Shown here: in pieces, positions 7,963 to 16,464 of the stretch
How the letters are laid out: every line of letters begins with the position of its first letter
Position numbering within the stretch: position 1 is the stretch's first letter
Origin: an uncultured Lachnospiraceae bacterium
GTDB lineage: Bacteria; Bacillota; Clostridia; Lachnospirales; Lachnospiraceae
DNA length: 64,000 nt
Direction of reading: 5' to 3'
Assembly (NCBI GenBank): GCA_910585965.1
Contig: CAJUHH010000004.1
Span: forward strand, 124,001-188,000
The notes under the pieces: model-generated
The model's input: only the letters and a program-made list of their open reading frames with translations
What the model was told of the DNA's origin: nothing
Database searches by the model: none
Program-made: the position numbers and the translations under genes

Positions 7963-7992
7963 CACAAAATTAGTTCAGGAAGGAATGTTGAT

Positions 7993-8901
7993 ATGAGGAA
8001 AAAAAATATGACGACTCGAAGCAAAGTGCTGGTTATGCGTGAGACCAGATCTGCTTATTTGTTTCTTCTTCCAAGTTTGTTTTTCTTTGTAGGTTTTGTT
8101 ATCATTCCTATGTTTATGTGCCTCTTTACCAGTTTTTTCAATTATACAATGAGCGATTTCAGCTTTGTAGGAATTGGAAATTATGTGGAAATGTTCCAGG
8201 ATAAAATTTTCCAGCGGGCGTTCTGGAACACAGTGCTTATCGTTGTCGTAGCAGTTCCTGCGGTGACAATATTTTCATTATGGGTAGGCTCATCAATTTA
8301 TAGGATGCATGCAGTGACGAGATCCTTTTTCCGTTGTATCTTTTATCTGCCCGTCGTTACCGGTACGGTTGCGGTCGCGGTAGTCTGGAAATGGATGTTT
8401 AATAAATATACGGGGCTTTTTAATACAATCTTGTCCGGCGTAGGCGCGATTGACCAGAATGTCAGCTGGCTGGGCGACGAAAAAACGGCTATCTGGTGTA
8501 TTATCCTTATCCTGTTTACTACGTCCATCGGACAGCCGATCGTGCTTTACATTGCCGCTTTGGGCAATGTGGATCCCTCTCTGGTAGAGGCGGCGGAAGT
8601 AGACGGTGCAACCGATGTACAGACTTTCTGGAAGATCAAATGGCCTTCCATTATGCCGACAACATTATATGTTCTGGTTATTACCACGATCAACTCATTC
8701 CAGTGTTTTGCGTTGATCCAGTTGCTGACATCGGGCGGGCCGAAGCATTCTACGGATACGATCATGTATTATATTTATTATGAAGCATTTAAACTGAACC
8801 GCTATGGGTATGGAAATGCGATGGGAATCTTCCTTGCGGCGATCATTGCAATTTTCTCCGCGCTGCAGTTTAAAGTAACCAAATCAGGAAGCGTAGATTA
8901 G
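7993..8901 (+). CDS. Sugar ABC transporter permease, MalF-type
   Basis: A 302-residue inner-membrane permease with about six transmembrane helices, the first at residues 21-45. The cytoplasmic EAA loop that docks on the ATPase is 'EAAEVDGATDVQTFWKIKWP'. It pairs with the MalG-type permease 14 bases downstream. No ATP-binding subunit gene is present, so a shared ATPase (MsmK/MalK type) elsewhere must power it, as is common for CUT1 transporters of Firmicutes. GGAAGGAA precedes the start. Confidence 0.93.
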   Translation: MRKKNMTTRSKVLVMRETRSAYLFLLPSLFFFVGFVIIPMFMCLFTSFFNYTMSDFSFVGIGNYVEMFQDKIFQRAFWNTVLIVVVAVPAVTIFSLWVGSSIYRMHAVTRSFFRCIFYLPVVTGTVAVAVVWKWMFNKYTGLFNTILSGVGAIDQNVSWLGDEKTAIWCIILILFTTSIGQPIVLYIAALGNVDPSLVEAAEVDGATDVQTFWKIKWPSIMPTTLYVLVITTINSFQCFALIQLLTSGGPKHSTDTIMYYIYYEAFKLNRYGYGNAMGIFLAAIIAIFSALQFKVTKSGSVD

Positions 8902-8915
8902 GGGGTGAATAAATA

Positions 8916-9749
8916 ATGAATACTGGAGTAAAACATAAAACTGCTTATGATGTAATAGTAATGATCATTATGATTATTTTGGCTGTTTTATTTATTTTCC
9001 CCGTATACTGGATCGTAACGGGATCCTTTAAGGATGCGGCGGCGATCAATGCGGCGATACCGGAATGGTTTCCCAAGAATCCTACGACGGATAACTATGT
9101 AAGGCTTTTTGACAAGCCGGCGATGCAATGGCTGTTTAACAGCGTTTTTATTGCGCTTATGTCAATGGCCCTGACTTGTATCACTGCTGCTATGGCAGGT
9201 TATGCGCTGGCAAAAAAGAGATTTGTGGGAAGAGGGATGCTGTTTACCTTTTTGGTGTGCGCTATGGCGTTGCCGAAGCAGGTTGTTCTTGTCCCCTTGC
9301 TGAAAGAAATGTCGTTTTTGGGAATGCATGACAGCGTTTGGGCAGTTATTCTGCCTACTGTCGGATGGCCTTTCGGTGTGTTCCTTATGAAGCAGTTTTC
9401 TGAGACGATTCCTACGGAAATGCTCGAAGCGGTAAGGATTGATGGCGCTGGCGAAATACAGACGTTCCTTACTATAGTGCTTCCGATCGTAAAACCGGGC
9501 ATCGGCGCGCTGGCAATTTTTACCTTTATTTCAACATGGAATGATTATTTCCTGCAATTGATCATGCTGAATTCCAGCAAGAATCTGACGATTGCGCTTG
9601 GTATTGCCAAGCTGCAGGCGGAAATGTCCAATGACTTCGGATTGATTATGGCGGGCGCTGCGCTTGGCGCTATTCCGATTATTACGATATTCCTGTTGTT
9701 CCAGAAATACTTTACACAGGGTATTACCATGGGTGCTGTTAAGGGTTAA
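8916..9749 (+). CDS. Sugar ABC transporter permease, MalG-type
   Basis: A 277-residue permease with about six membrane helices; helix 1 lies at residues 10-30. The family block 'FPVYWIVTGSFKDAAAIN' follows helix 1, and the EAA loop reads 'EAVRIDGAGEIQTFLTIVLP'. It forms the membrane channel with the preceding MalF-type protein. Ribosome site GGGGGTG. The lyase gene follows 33 bases later, tying import to catabolism. Confidence 0.93.
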   Translation: MNTGVKHKTAYDVIVMIIMIILAVLFIFPVYWIVTGSFKDAAAINAAIPEWFPKNPTTDNYVRLFDKPAMQWLFNSVFIALMSMALTCITAAMAGYALAKKRFVGRGMLFTFLVCAMALPKQVVLVPLLKEMSFLGMHDSVWAVILPTVGWPFGVFLMKQFSETIPTEMLEAVRIDGAGEIQTFLTIVLPIVKPGIGALAIFTFISTWNDYFLQLIMLNSSKNLTIALGIAKLQAEMSNDFGLIMAGAALGAIPIITIFLLFQKYFTQGITMGAVKG

Positions 9750-9782
9750 TGCGTGAAGGGCGAAAAGAGGAGGATTTGTTTT

Positions 9783-10688
9783 ATGGATATCAAAAAATAT
9801 CAGGGGGTTATCCCGGCGTTTTACGCCTGCTATGATGAGGATGGGAAAGTCTCTCCCGAACGGGTGCGGGCTCTTGCGAAATACTTGATAGAAAAAGGTG
9901 TCACCGGGCTTTATGTGGGAGGTTCTTCGGGGGAATGTATTTACCAGAGCGTGGAGGAACGGAAACTGACTCTGGAAAATGTCATGGAAGAAGCGAGAGG
10001 AAAAGTCACAGTAATTGCCCACGTTGCCTGCAATAATACGGCGGACAGCATGGAGCTGGCGGCACATGCACAGAGCCTTGGAGTAGATGCGATTGCATCT
10101 ATCCCGCCGATTTATTTCCATCTGCCGGAACATGCGATTGCAAAATATTGGAATGATATATCTTCGGCAGCGCCGGATACGGATTTTATTATTTATAATA
10201 TTCCGCAGCTGGCCGGGGTGGCTTTGACGGTGTCCTTGCTGAAAGAGATGAAAAAGAATCCAAGGGTGATCGGAGTAAAAAATTCTTCCATGCCCGTGCA
10301 GGACATTCAGATGTTCCATGACGAGGATGTCATCGTATTTAACGGGCCGGATGAACAGTTTGTTTCAGGGCTTGCGGCAGGGGCTGTAGGAGGAATCGGC
10401 GGCACATACGCGGCTATGCCGGAATTGTTTATTAAGGCGAGAGAGCTTTTTTATGAAGGAAAAGTGGAGGATGCAAGAACAGTCCAGAACGATATATGCA
10501 GGATTATATATAAGATGTGTTCTACGCATGGAAATATGTATGCTGCAATCAAGGAAATTATCCGTATCCAGGGAGGGCCTGATGTAGGAAGCGTCAGAGC
10601 GCCTCTGGCAGAATTAACGGAAGCGGATAAGGGGATCGCGCAGGAATGTGCAAAGATGATTGCGGACGCAGTGAAGAAATATTGTTAA
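9783..10688 (+). CDS. nanA: Probable N-acetylneuraminate lyase (DapA/NanA family)
   Basis: A 301-residue class I aldolase. Schiff-base lysine is K166 (GVKNSS), the catalytic tyrosine Y138 lies in YNIP (the form usual in neuraminate lyases; dihydrodipicolinate synthases usually have YNVP), and the carboxylate loop is GGSSGE (46-51). Cleavage of Neu5Ac to ManNAc and pyruvate fits the neighbouring transporter, ROK kinase and NanE. ATG 9783 follows AGAGGAGGA at 9766-9774; an upstream in-frame GTG at 9753 is disfavoured. Another keto-acid aldolase specificity remains possible. Confidence 0.85.
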   Translation: MDIKKYQGVIPAFYACYDEDGKVSPERVRALAKYLIEKGVTGLYVGGSSGECIYQSVEERKLTLENVMEEARGKVTVIAHVACNNTADSMELAAHAQSLGVDAIASIPPIYFHLPEHAIAKYWNDISSAAPDTDFIIYNIPQLAGVALTVSLLKEMKKNPRVIGVKNSSMPVQDIQMFHDEDVIVFNGPDEQFVSGLAAGAVGGIGGTYAAMPELFIKARELFYEGKVEDARTVQNDICRIIYKMCSTHGNMYAAIKEIIRIQGGPDVGSVRAPLAELTEADKGIAQECAKMIADAVKKYC

Positions 10689-10700
10689 CCTGACATAAGT

Positions 10701-10727
10701 AGAGACATGGCTTGCCCATGTCTCTTT
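10701..10727 (+). terminator. Terminator after lyase gene
   Basis: 9-bp stem AGAGACATG (10701-10709) with CATGTCTCT (10717-10725), 7-base loop, short T-rich tail. The tail is weak, so some readthrough into the regulator is likely. Confidence 0.7.
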
Positions 10728-10783
10728 CTGCAATGCATGCCGGTGTGTTGTATACGGAAACGGCTTAGGCAAAAGGGAGGAAT

Positions 10784-11644
10784 ATGGTGTCATCATCCAG
10801 TTTATTACTAGATATTCAATTACTATATAACCAATTTACCAAAACCGAAAAAAAAATTGCCGATTATGTGGCAGAGAATGCCAACGCGGTCCTTTTTATG
10901 TCTATTACCGATCTGGCAGATGCCTGCGATGTAGCGGATGCCAGTGTGCATCGTTTTTGCCGGACGGTGGGAGTAAAGGGGTACCAGGAATTCAAAATGA
11001 AGCTTTCCTTAAGCCTTACAGCGGGTGAAACAACGGAAAGGCCGGGGGAGGAGCGCCCGGAAGGAACGGACTCCCTTTCTTGTATGTTGGATGGTATATT
11101 GGAAACGCATATTAACGCCTTAAGAGAGACGCGGACGCTGTTAAGCGTAGAGGCGGTGGAGCGAACGGTGGATATGATGGAAAAGGCAAAGCGGATTTAC
11201 TTTTTTGGCATTGGGGACAGTCTGCTGACGGCACAGGAGGCCCGCAATAAATTCCTGCGGATCATGAACAAAGTGAGCTGCATCGGGGATCCCCATATGC
11301 AGGCCATGTCCGCTTCCATGGCTTCTTCGGATGATTTGATTTTTATCATCTCATATTCCGGTTCCACGAAGGATAATGTATACGTGGCGGATATAGCCCG
11401 CCAGGCCGGAGCGAAAATTGTGGGGATTACCCGTTTTTTAAAATCCCCCCTTACCAATTATACGGATGTTCTTTTAACCTGCGGCGCAAATGAGGGGCCG
11501 CTGGAGGGAGGATCCATGAGCGTGAAAATGAGTCAGCTTTATATTATTGACATTCTATTCCAAGAATATTACAGAAGAAATCTGGCAATTTCCAGGGAAA
11601 ATAATAAGAAAACGTCAAAAGCTGTGGTGGAAAAATTATATTAG
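10784..11644 (+). CDS. MurR/RpiR-family regulator with SIS domain
   Basis: A 286-residue transcription factor. Residues 1-80 are the RpiR helix-turn-helix ('FTKTEKKIADYVAENANAVL', 'SITDLADACDVADASVHRFCR'). Residues about 125-255 are a sugar-isomerase (SIS) ligand domain with 'FFGIGDS' and 'IISYSGSTKDN'. Such regulators sense sugar phosphates; ManNAc-6-P or GlcNAc-6-P is the natural candidate ligand. The divergent nan promoters with ATGAA/TTCAT palindromes are its likely targets. GGGAGG precedes ATG 10784. The chemoreceptor gene begins 33 bases after its stop with no terminator between. Confidence 0.9.
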   Translation: MVSSSSLLLDIQLLYNQFTKTEKKIADYVAENANAVLFMSITDLADACDVADASVHRFCRTVGVKGYQEFKMKLSLSLTAGETTERPGEERPEGTDSLSCMLDGILETHINALRETRTLLSVEAVERTVDMMEKAKRIYFFGIGDSLLTAQEARNKFLRIMNKVSCIGDPHMQAMSASMASSDDLIFIISYSGSTKDNVYVADIARQAGAKIVGITRFLKSPLTNYTDVLLTCGANEGPLEGGSMSVKMSQLYIIDILFQEYYRRNLAISRENNKKTSKAVVEKLY

Positions 11645-11677
11645 TGCTATAATTGACGTGGATAGGAGGAACGTGCC

Positions 11678-13783
11678 ATGAAAGCAAAAGCAGGGAAAAA
11701 AATAGATTTTCAGCTGAATCTGAATATGAAAGCACAGCTCTTGGTCGGTTTTTTGGTTCCAATATTGTTTGTTATATTAGTAGGAGTTATTTCTTCCCAA
11801 AAAGCGGAGGAGGGAATGGTTGCTAATTTTGAGGAATCAGCCAGGACTTCTATTGAGACACAGATGCAGTACCTGGACTTCGGTATGTCCATGGTCAGTG
11901 CGGAAGCGATGCAGATGCGGCTGGACACGGAACTCCAGAGCCTGGCAAACGGTCTGTTCAAAAATGACCTTTCCAAGGCTTCTTCTGTATATAGGAAAAA
12001 TGCATCGAATATTAAAGTAAGGCAGAGATCCAATGAATTGATTAACTCGATATACATTATACCGAAAAGCGGAAGCAAGGTCATGAGTACGCTGGAGTCT
12101 TCGGAACAGAGCGAGGACGGCTATTACGAAGCGTGGGCTGAGACGGAAGAGGGGCAAAAGATCATATATGAAAAAAATATGGCGGACTGGCTGGGAAAGG
12201 CGGTTCCCTGGGTGGGGAGCCATCCTGCCATGGATGAGATGACGGGCTATAATCCTGAAGACTATGTGATATCCTATATGAGCGCGTTTCCAAACAGGGC
12301 GGCGGTCTTTGTGGTGGATATCAGCAGGGAGGCGGTCAGGAAGAGCCTGTCCGCGATAGATACTTCGGATGGATCGGCCCTTGGGTTTGTGACTGCGGAT
12401 GGCAGGGAGCTGGTGATAAAGGACGGGGAAGCCACGGAGGAATTCAGGTTTTACGGACAGGAATTTTTTCAAAACTGCCTTGCGTCAGAAGAGCTGATGG
12501 GGACAGAATACATAACGCTGGATGGGCAGGAATATTTTTATACTTATGCCAAAAGCGAAAAAACAGGGGCTGTTTTAGGATATCTGGTGCCTGTGCGTCA
12601 CGTGACGAAAGGCGCGGAATCCATTAAAAGCATTACAGTCGTGCTGGTTATTGTGGCGTGTATTGTAGCGGTTATTATCGGACTTTTGATTTCGCTGAAT
12701 ATCAGCGCCAGCATGGGCGGGATTATCAAACGGCTCAAAAAAGCGGCGGACGGCGATTTGACGGTGCATTTGAAAACGAAGGGCAGAAGCGAATTCAGCG
12801 TGCTGTCTCGATATATTATGAATGTAATTACCAATATGAAAGGGCTGATCCAGCAAGTGGAAGGGATTGCTATGCTGGTGAAAAATGCGGCTGGCGGCGT
12901 GGAAGAGGTTTCTGCGAGGATTGAAGAGTCTTCCCAGGGAATTAAGATGACTCTGGCGGAGATTGACAAAGGGGTGTCGCTGCAGGCCTCGGATGCAGGG
13001 GACTGCCTGAACCAGATGGATTCCCTTTCCAGAAAGATAGAGGAAATCGGCGGCAGCATCGAACAGGCGGCATGCGGCTCGGAGTCCACGAAAGAGATTG
13101 TGGAGAAAAGCATCGAGACGATGGAGGCATTGTCCGGGAAAACCGAGGCTACGATAGAAGTAACGGATAAAGTAAAAAAGGATATTGAAGAACTGGCAAG
13201 AAAATCCATGGTAATCGGGGAATTTGTGGAAACAATCAACGATATTGCAGAGGAAACCAATTTATTGTCCCTGAATGCGTCCATAGAGGCGGCAAGAGCC
13301 GGAGAGGCGGGAAAAGGTTTTGCGGTAGTAGCAGAAGCCATTCGGAAACTTGCCGACGGTTCCAGCGAAGCGGCCAGCGAAATAAATAAAGTGGTGGACG
13401 AGATCATAAAACAGACAGAGGATACGGTTTCCACGGCTGAAAGAGCAGGGGAAATTGTAGGGGAACAGGCGCTTTTAGTAAGGCATACGACGGAAGACTT
13501 CCGCAGTATTGCAGAAAGCACCGGCCAGATGCTGGATACCATCCGGCAGATAGCGGGGGATATTGAAAGTATCGACAGCCAGAGGAAGGATACACTGGAT
13601 GCTGTGAGCAGCATTTCCGCCGTATCGGAAGAAACGGCCACGGCCTCAGGGGAAGTATATAATATTTCCCAGAAGCAGATGAATGTGGTGGAATCGCTGA
13701 AACAGGCGAGCGCGGAACTGAAAGAGAAAATGGTGGAATTGGAAGAGGCTCTGGCTGCTTTCAAGACGGCAGAAGACAGATAA
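11678..13783 (+). CDS. Methyl-accepting chemotaxis protein
   Basis: A 701-residue transmembrane chemoreceptor. TM1 is residues 21-39; about 40-315 is an extracellular sensor of double-Cache type ('YYEAWAETEEGQ', 'VVDISREAVRKSL'); TM2 is about 318-342, followed by HAMP. The signalling hairpin tip 'ETNLLSLNASIEAARAGE' (around residue 525) is where CheA and CheW bind. No C-terminal receptor pentapeptide for CheR is seen. AGGAGG precedes the start. Its position between the sialic-acid locus and flagellar genes hints at a sugar or amino-acid attractant, but the ligand cannot be read. A -10-like TATAAT at 11648 lacks a convincing -35. Confidence 0.93.
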   Translation: MKAKAGKKIDFQLNLNMKAQLLVGFLVPILFVILVGVISSQKAEEGMVANFEESARTSIETQMQYLDFGMSMVSAEAMQMRLDTELQSLANGLFKNDLSKASSVYRKNASNIKVRQRSNELINSIYIIPKSGSKVMSTLESSEQSEDGYYEAWAETEEGQKIIYEKNMADWLGKAVPWVGSHPAMDEMTGYNPEDYVISYMSAFPNRAAVFVVDISREAVRKSLSAIDTSDGSALGFVTADGRELVIKDGEATEEFRFYGQEFFQNCLASEELMGTEYITLDGQEYFYTYAKSEKTGAVLGYLVPVRHVTKGAESIKSITVVLVIVACIVAVIIGLLISLNISASMGGIIKRLKKAADGDLTVHLKTKGRSEFSVLSRYIMNVITNMKGLIQQVEGIAMLVKNAAGGVEEVSARIEESSQGIKMTLAEIDKGVSLQASDAGDCLNQMDSLSRKIEEIGGSIEQAACGSESTKEIVEKSIETMEALSGKTEATIEVTDKVKKDIEELARKSMVIGEFVETINDIAEETNLLSLNASIEAARAGEAGKGFAVVAEAIRKLADGSSEAASEINKVVDEIIKQTEDTVSTAERAGEIVGEQALLVRHTTEDFRSIAESTGQMLDTIRQIAGDIESIDSQRKDTLDAVSSISAVSEETATASGEVYNISQKQMNVVESLKQASAELKEKMVELEEALAAFKTAEDR

Positions 13784-13813
13784 AAACAGGGCGGAACAGA
13801 AAGAAAAGAAGAA

Positions 13814-13855
13814 GAGGCGGCTGCGAGAAAGATCCATGCAGCGGCCTCTTTTTTG
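13814..13855 (+). terminator. Terminator after chemoreceptor
   Basis: 12-bp stem with one mismatch (13814-13825 with 13839-13850), 13-base loop, then a T run to 13855. Confidence 0.85.
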
Positions 13856-13918
13856 ACCGGGATGCCGAATGGCGCGCGGAACTTGGCATCCTATGTCTGC
13901 AAAAAAAATTTTTAACTC

Positions 13919-13946
13919 TAAAGTAATCGCTCAAAAGTCCGATAAT
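13919..13946 (+). promoter_or_regulatory. Sigma-28 (SigD/FliA) promoter for flgM operon
   Basis: TAAA (13919-13922), 16 bases, CCGATAAT (13939-13946). It matches the flagellar sigma consensus TAAA-N15/16-CCGATA. It lies 42 bases before flgM. An upstream GGATGCC/GGCATCC hairpin (13860-13891) lies outside the transcript. Confidence 0.85.
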
Positions 13947-13988
13947 AATAATAAGACATCAGCGGACTCGCGAAAGGAGGAGTGGAAA

Positions 13989-14264
13989 ATGCGTATTGAG
14001 GCATATACACAAGTTCAGCAGATATATAAATCGTCAAAAACTGATAAAAGCCAAAGGAAGGCCAGCGCCGGCGCAACCGACCAGCTTGAGATTTCCAGCA
14101 TTGGAAGGGAGTATCAGGTAGCAAAGCAGGCAGTAGCAGCAAGCGGCGATATCAGGGAAGAGATAACGGCTCCTCTCAAAAACAGTATTCAGGCAGGTAC
14201 TTATAGAGTGGAAGCAGGAGCCTTTGCTGACAGATTATTACAGAAAATGAAAGAAGTGGGGTAG
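13989..14264 (+). CDS. flgM: Anti-sigma-28 factor FlgM
   Basis: A 91-residue protein. The C-terminal half ('REEITAPLKNSIQAGTYRVE', 'FADRLLQKM') is the sigma-binding region of FlgM, with the typical R-x-x-K/I...Y-x-V pattern; the N-terminus is polar and probably disordered. FlgM holds the flagellar sigma factor inactive until the hook is complete and FlgM is exported. AAAGGAGGAG precedes ATG 13989; an upstream ATG at 13869 lies before the promoter and is rejected. First gene of the late operon, under a sigma-28 promoter, so it forms a feedback loop. Confidence 0.88.
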   Translation: MRIEAYTQVQQIYKSSKTDKSQRKASAGATDQLEISSIGREYQVAKQAVAASGDIREEITAPLKNSIQAGTYRVEAGAFADRLLQKMKEVG

Positions 14265-14268
14265 TTTT

Positions 14269-14787
14269 GTGGCAAGTTTAATGGAGAACCTGATTACCGT
14301 ATTAGGCGGTATATGTGACGAATATGACAACTTGCTGGAGCTGTCCACAAAAAAGAAGCCGGTTATTATTTCCGGCGATTTGGAAGAATTATCAAAAATC
14401 ACGGATGAAGAACAAATCGTTGCAAGCAGAATCAACCATTTGGACAATAAAAGGCGGGAAGTGATTCAGGATATTGCCAACGTAGTAAACAGGGATGTTG
14501 AAGATTTGATACTGACGAATATTATTCAGATGCTTGAACCAAGGCCGGCGGAACAGCAAAAGCTGGCGAAAGTACATGACAGGCTCAAAACAGTAGTATA
14601 TCAGGTGCGGCAGATCAACGAACAGAACAGGGATTTGATACTGAATGCGCTGGAAATGATTGAGTTTGACATAAATATGTTTCAGGCGATGAAAGCAGCC
14701 CCGGAAACGGCGAACTATAATAAGGGCGCCTATAGCGCAGGAAGCGCAATCGGGGTAAGTAGAAATGGATTTGATGCAAAGCAATAA
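14269..14787 (+). CDS. flgN: Flagellar chaperone FlgN family
   Basis: A 172-residue, mostly helical protein of FlgN type, which guards the hook-associated proteins FlgK and FlgL before export. The heptad pattern over about residues 10-140, the position after flgM and before flgK, and the length fit the family. The last 25 residues are low complexity (Gly/Ala/Ser/Asn). Translation probably starts at GTG 14269, 9 bases after GTGGGG; ATG 14281 is the alternative. Confidence 0.82.
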   Translation: MASLMENLITVLGGICDEYDNLLELSTKKKPVIISGDLEELSKITDEEQIVASRINHLDNKRREVIQDIANVVNRDVEDLILTNIIQMLEPRPAEQQKLAKVHDRLKTVVYQVRQINEQNRDLILNALEMIEFDINMFQAMKAAPETANYNKGAYSAGSAIGVSRNGFDAKQ

Positions 14788-14807
14788 TCCCGGGGAGAGG
14801 TGATATC

Positions 14808-16454
14808 ATGCCATTATTTGGAAGTTTATATATAGGGGCATCTGGATTGCAGACCAGCCAGAATGCGATGAATACCACAGCGCATAATATGACGAATGTG
14901 GATACGAAGGGTTATACGAGACAGCAGATTCTGCTTAATACGAGGACTTATCAGACGCTTTCTGTCAACGCCTCTGCCGTTGCTTACCAGCAATACGGCT
15001 TGGGCGTATATTATTCCCAAACAAGACAGGTCAGGGATATGTTCCTGGATAAGACCTACCGAAAAGAATCGGGGCGCAGCGCGTTTTATGAGGCGAACGT
15101 GAGGGTTATCGATGAAATGGAAGATTTGTTCGGAGAGTTCCAAGGGGTGGAATTTTCCGAGTCGATACAGAATCTTTGGAAAACGATCCAGGATCTGGAT
15201 TTGGATCCCTGCGACCTGACGAACCAGAATCTTCTTGTTTCCCGCTGCAATGAGTTCTTAAGAAGGGCCTCGCTGGTATATACCGGCCTTTGCGAGATGC
15301 AGGATAATCTGAATACGCAGATAAAGAAAAGCGTAGACCAGCTGAATGATTATGGCAGGGAACTGGTGCAGATCAACCAGCAGATCATGAAAGCCGAAGC
15401 GGGGGACGTAGAGAATGCCAATGACTTGCGAGACAGAAGGAATTATATTCTGGACGAGATGGGCAAGCTTGGGAAGATCAGCTATGAAGAGGATATTTAC
15501 GGCGCTGTGACTGTCAAATTTGAAGGCGTGGATTTTGTAAGGACCGAATCGATCAGCGAGATCGCTGTTTATGCGGATCCGGACACAGGATTTTATACGC
15601 CATACTGGCCGCAGCTTGCCGATTATAATACGACGCCGTGGGGAGAGAAGATCCCGATCTTGGATTCCGTGACGGTGTTCGATACAACGCAGGAAATCCG
15701 CTCCTCGTTAAATACGGATATCGGCTCCCTGCGGGCGCTGATGTATGCGAGGGGAGATAAGAGAGCGACTTATCAGGATGTGGCGAAAGAAAATATAGAA
15801 GCATATAACAGGGATATTTCCCAGTCGCTGATTATGAATGTCCAGGCGGAATTCGACCAGCTGGTGAATAAGGTGGTGACGACGATTAACGACGTTCTCC
15901 GCCAGGCAGCGGAAAGCGAGCCGGATACGGACTATATGAAAGTAAGGGATGAGAACGGCAATGTCCTGAAGGATGCGCTGGGCAATCCGATCGCGCTCCA
16001 GATGTTCGAGCTGATTTCCGATGATCCGGAAAAAGGATATACCATTGGAAATATGATCGTAAACGAGGACTTGAAGAGAGAGCCAGGGACGCTTTCTTTC
16101 CGGCTGAAAGACGGATCGGAGGACAAAGCGACGACGGCCAGGCTGAAAGCGGCATTTTCGGAGGAAACCCATACGCTGAACCCGAACTTGGAGACAAAGG
16201 TATCGCTGATCGGCTATTATGGCAATCTGATCGACCAGCTTGCCATTACGGGAGAGGCGAATAAAGAAATCGGCGATCTGCAGGCGGAAGTGGTGAACGA
16301 GACATTTTCCGCAAGGGAAATGATCGTGGGCGTTTCCGATTCCGAGGAAATGGAATTTATGATCAAGTTCCAGAATGCGTTTAACGCGTCCAGCCGATAC
16401 ATCAATGTAATAAACGAAATGATAGAACATATTCTCAGTACATTAGGAAGGTAA
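14808..16454 (+). CDS. flgK: Hook-associated protein FlgK, copy 1
   Basis: A 548-residue hook-filament junction protein. The N-terminal rod motif 'LYIGASGLQTSQNAMNTTAH' plus 'NMTNVDTKGYTRQ' and the C-terminal 'MIKFQNAFNASSRYINVINEM' are the paired D0/D1 helices of flagellar axial proteins. The middle is variable. GGGGAGAGG precedes ATG 14808. A second FlgK follows after 10 bases; the two share ends but differ in the middle, so they may build successive rings at the junction. Confidence 0.93.
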   Translation: MPLFGSLYIGASGLQTSQNAMNTTAHNMTNVDTKGYTRQQILLNTRTYQTLSVNASAVAYQQYGLGVYYSQTRQVRDMFLDKTYRKESGRSAFYEANVRVIDEMEDLFGEFQGVEFSESIQNLWKTIQDLDLDPCDLTNQNLLVSRCNEFLRRASLVYTGLCEMQDNLNTQIKKSVDQLNDYGRELVQINQQIMKAEAGDVENANDLRDRRNYILDEMGKLGKISYEEDIYGAVTVKFEGVDFVRTESISEIAVYADPDTGFYTPYWPQLADYNTTPWGEKIPILDSVTVFDTTQEIRSSLNTDIGSLRALMYARGDKRATYQDVAKENIEAYNRDISQSLIMNVQAEFDQLVNKVVTTINDVLRQAAESEPDTDYMKVRDENGNVLKDALGNPIALQMFELISDDPEKGYTIGNMIVNEDLKREPGTLSFRLKDGSEDKATTARLKAAFSEETHTLNPNLETKVSLIGYYGNLIDQLAITGEANKEIGDLQAEVVNETFSAREMIVGVSDSEEMEFMIKFQNAFNASSRYINVINEMIEHILSTLGR

Positions 16455-16464
16455 GGTGAAGTAA

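Noticed and set aside
12598..13764. 388-codon frame opposite the chemoreceptor gene
   Set aside because: A mirror frame: Ser-rich, no ribosome site or motifs. The rightward frame has a complete chemoreceptor.
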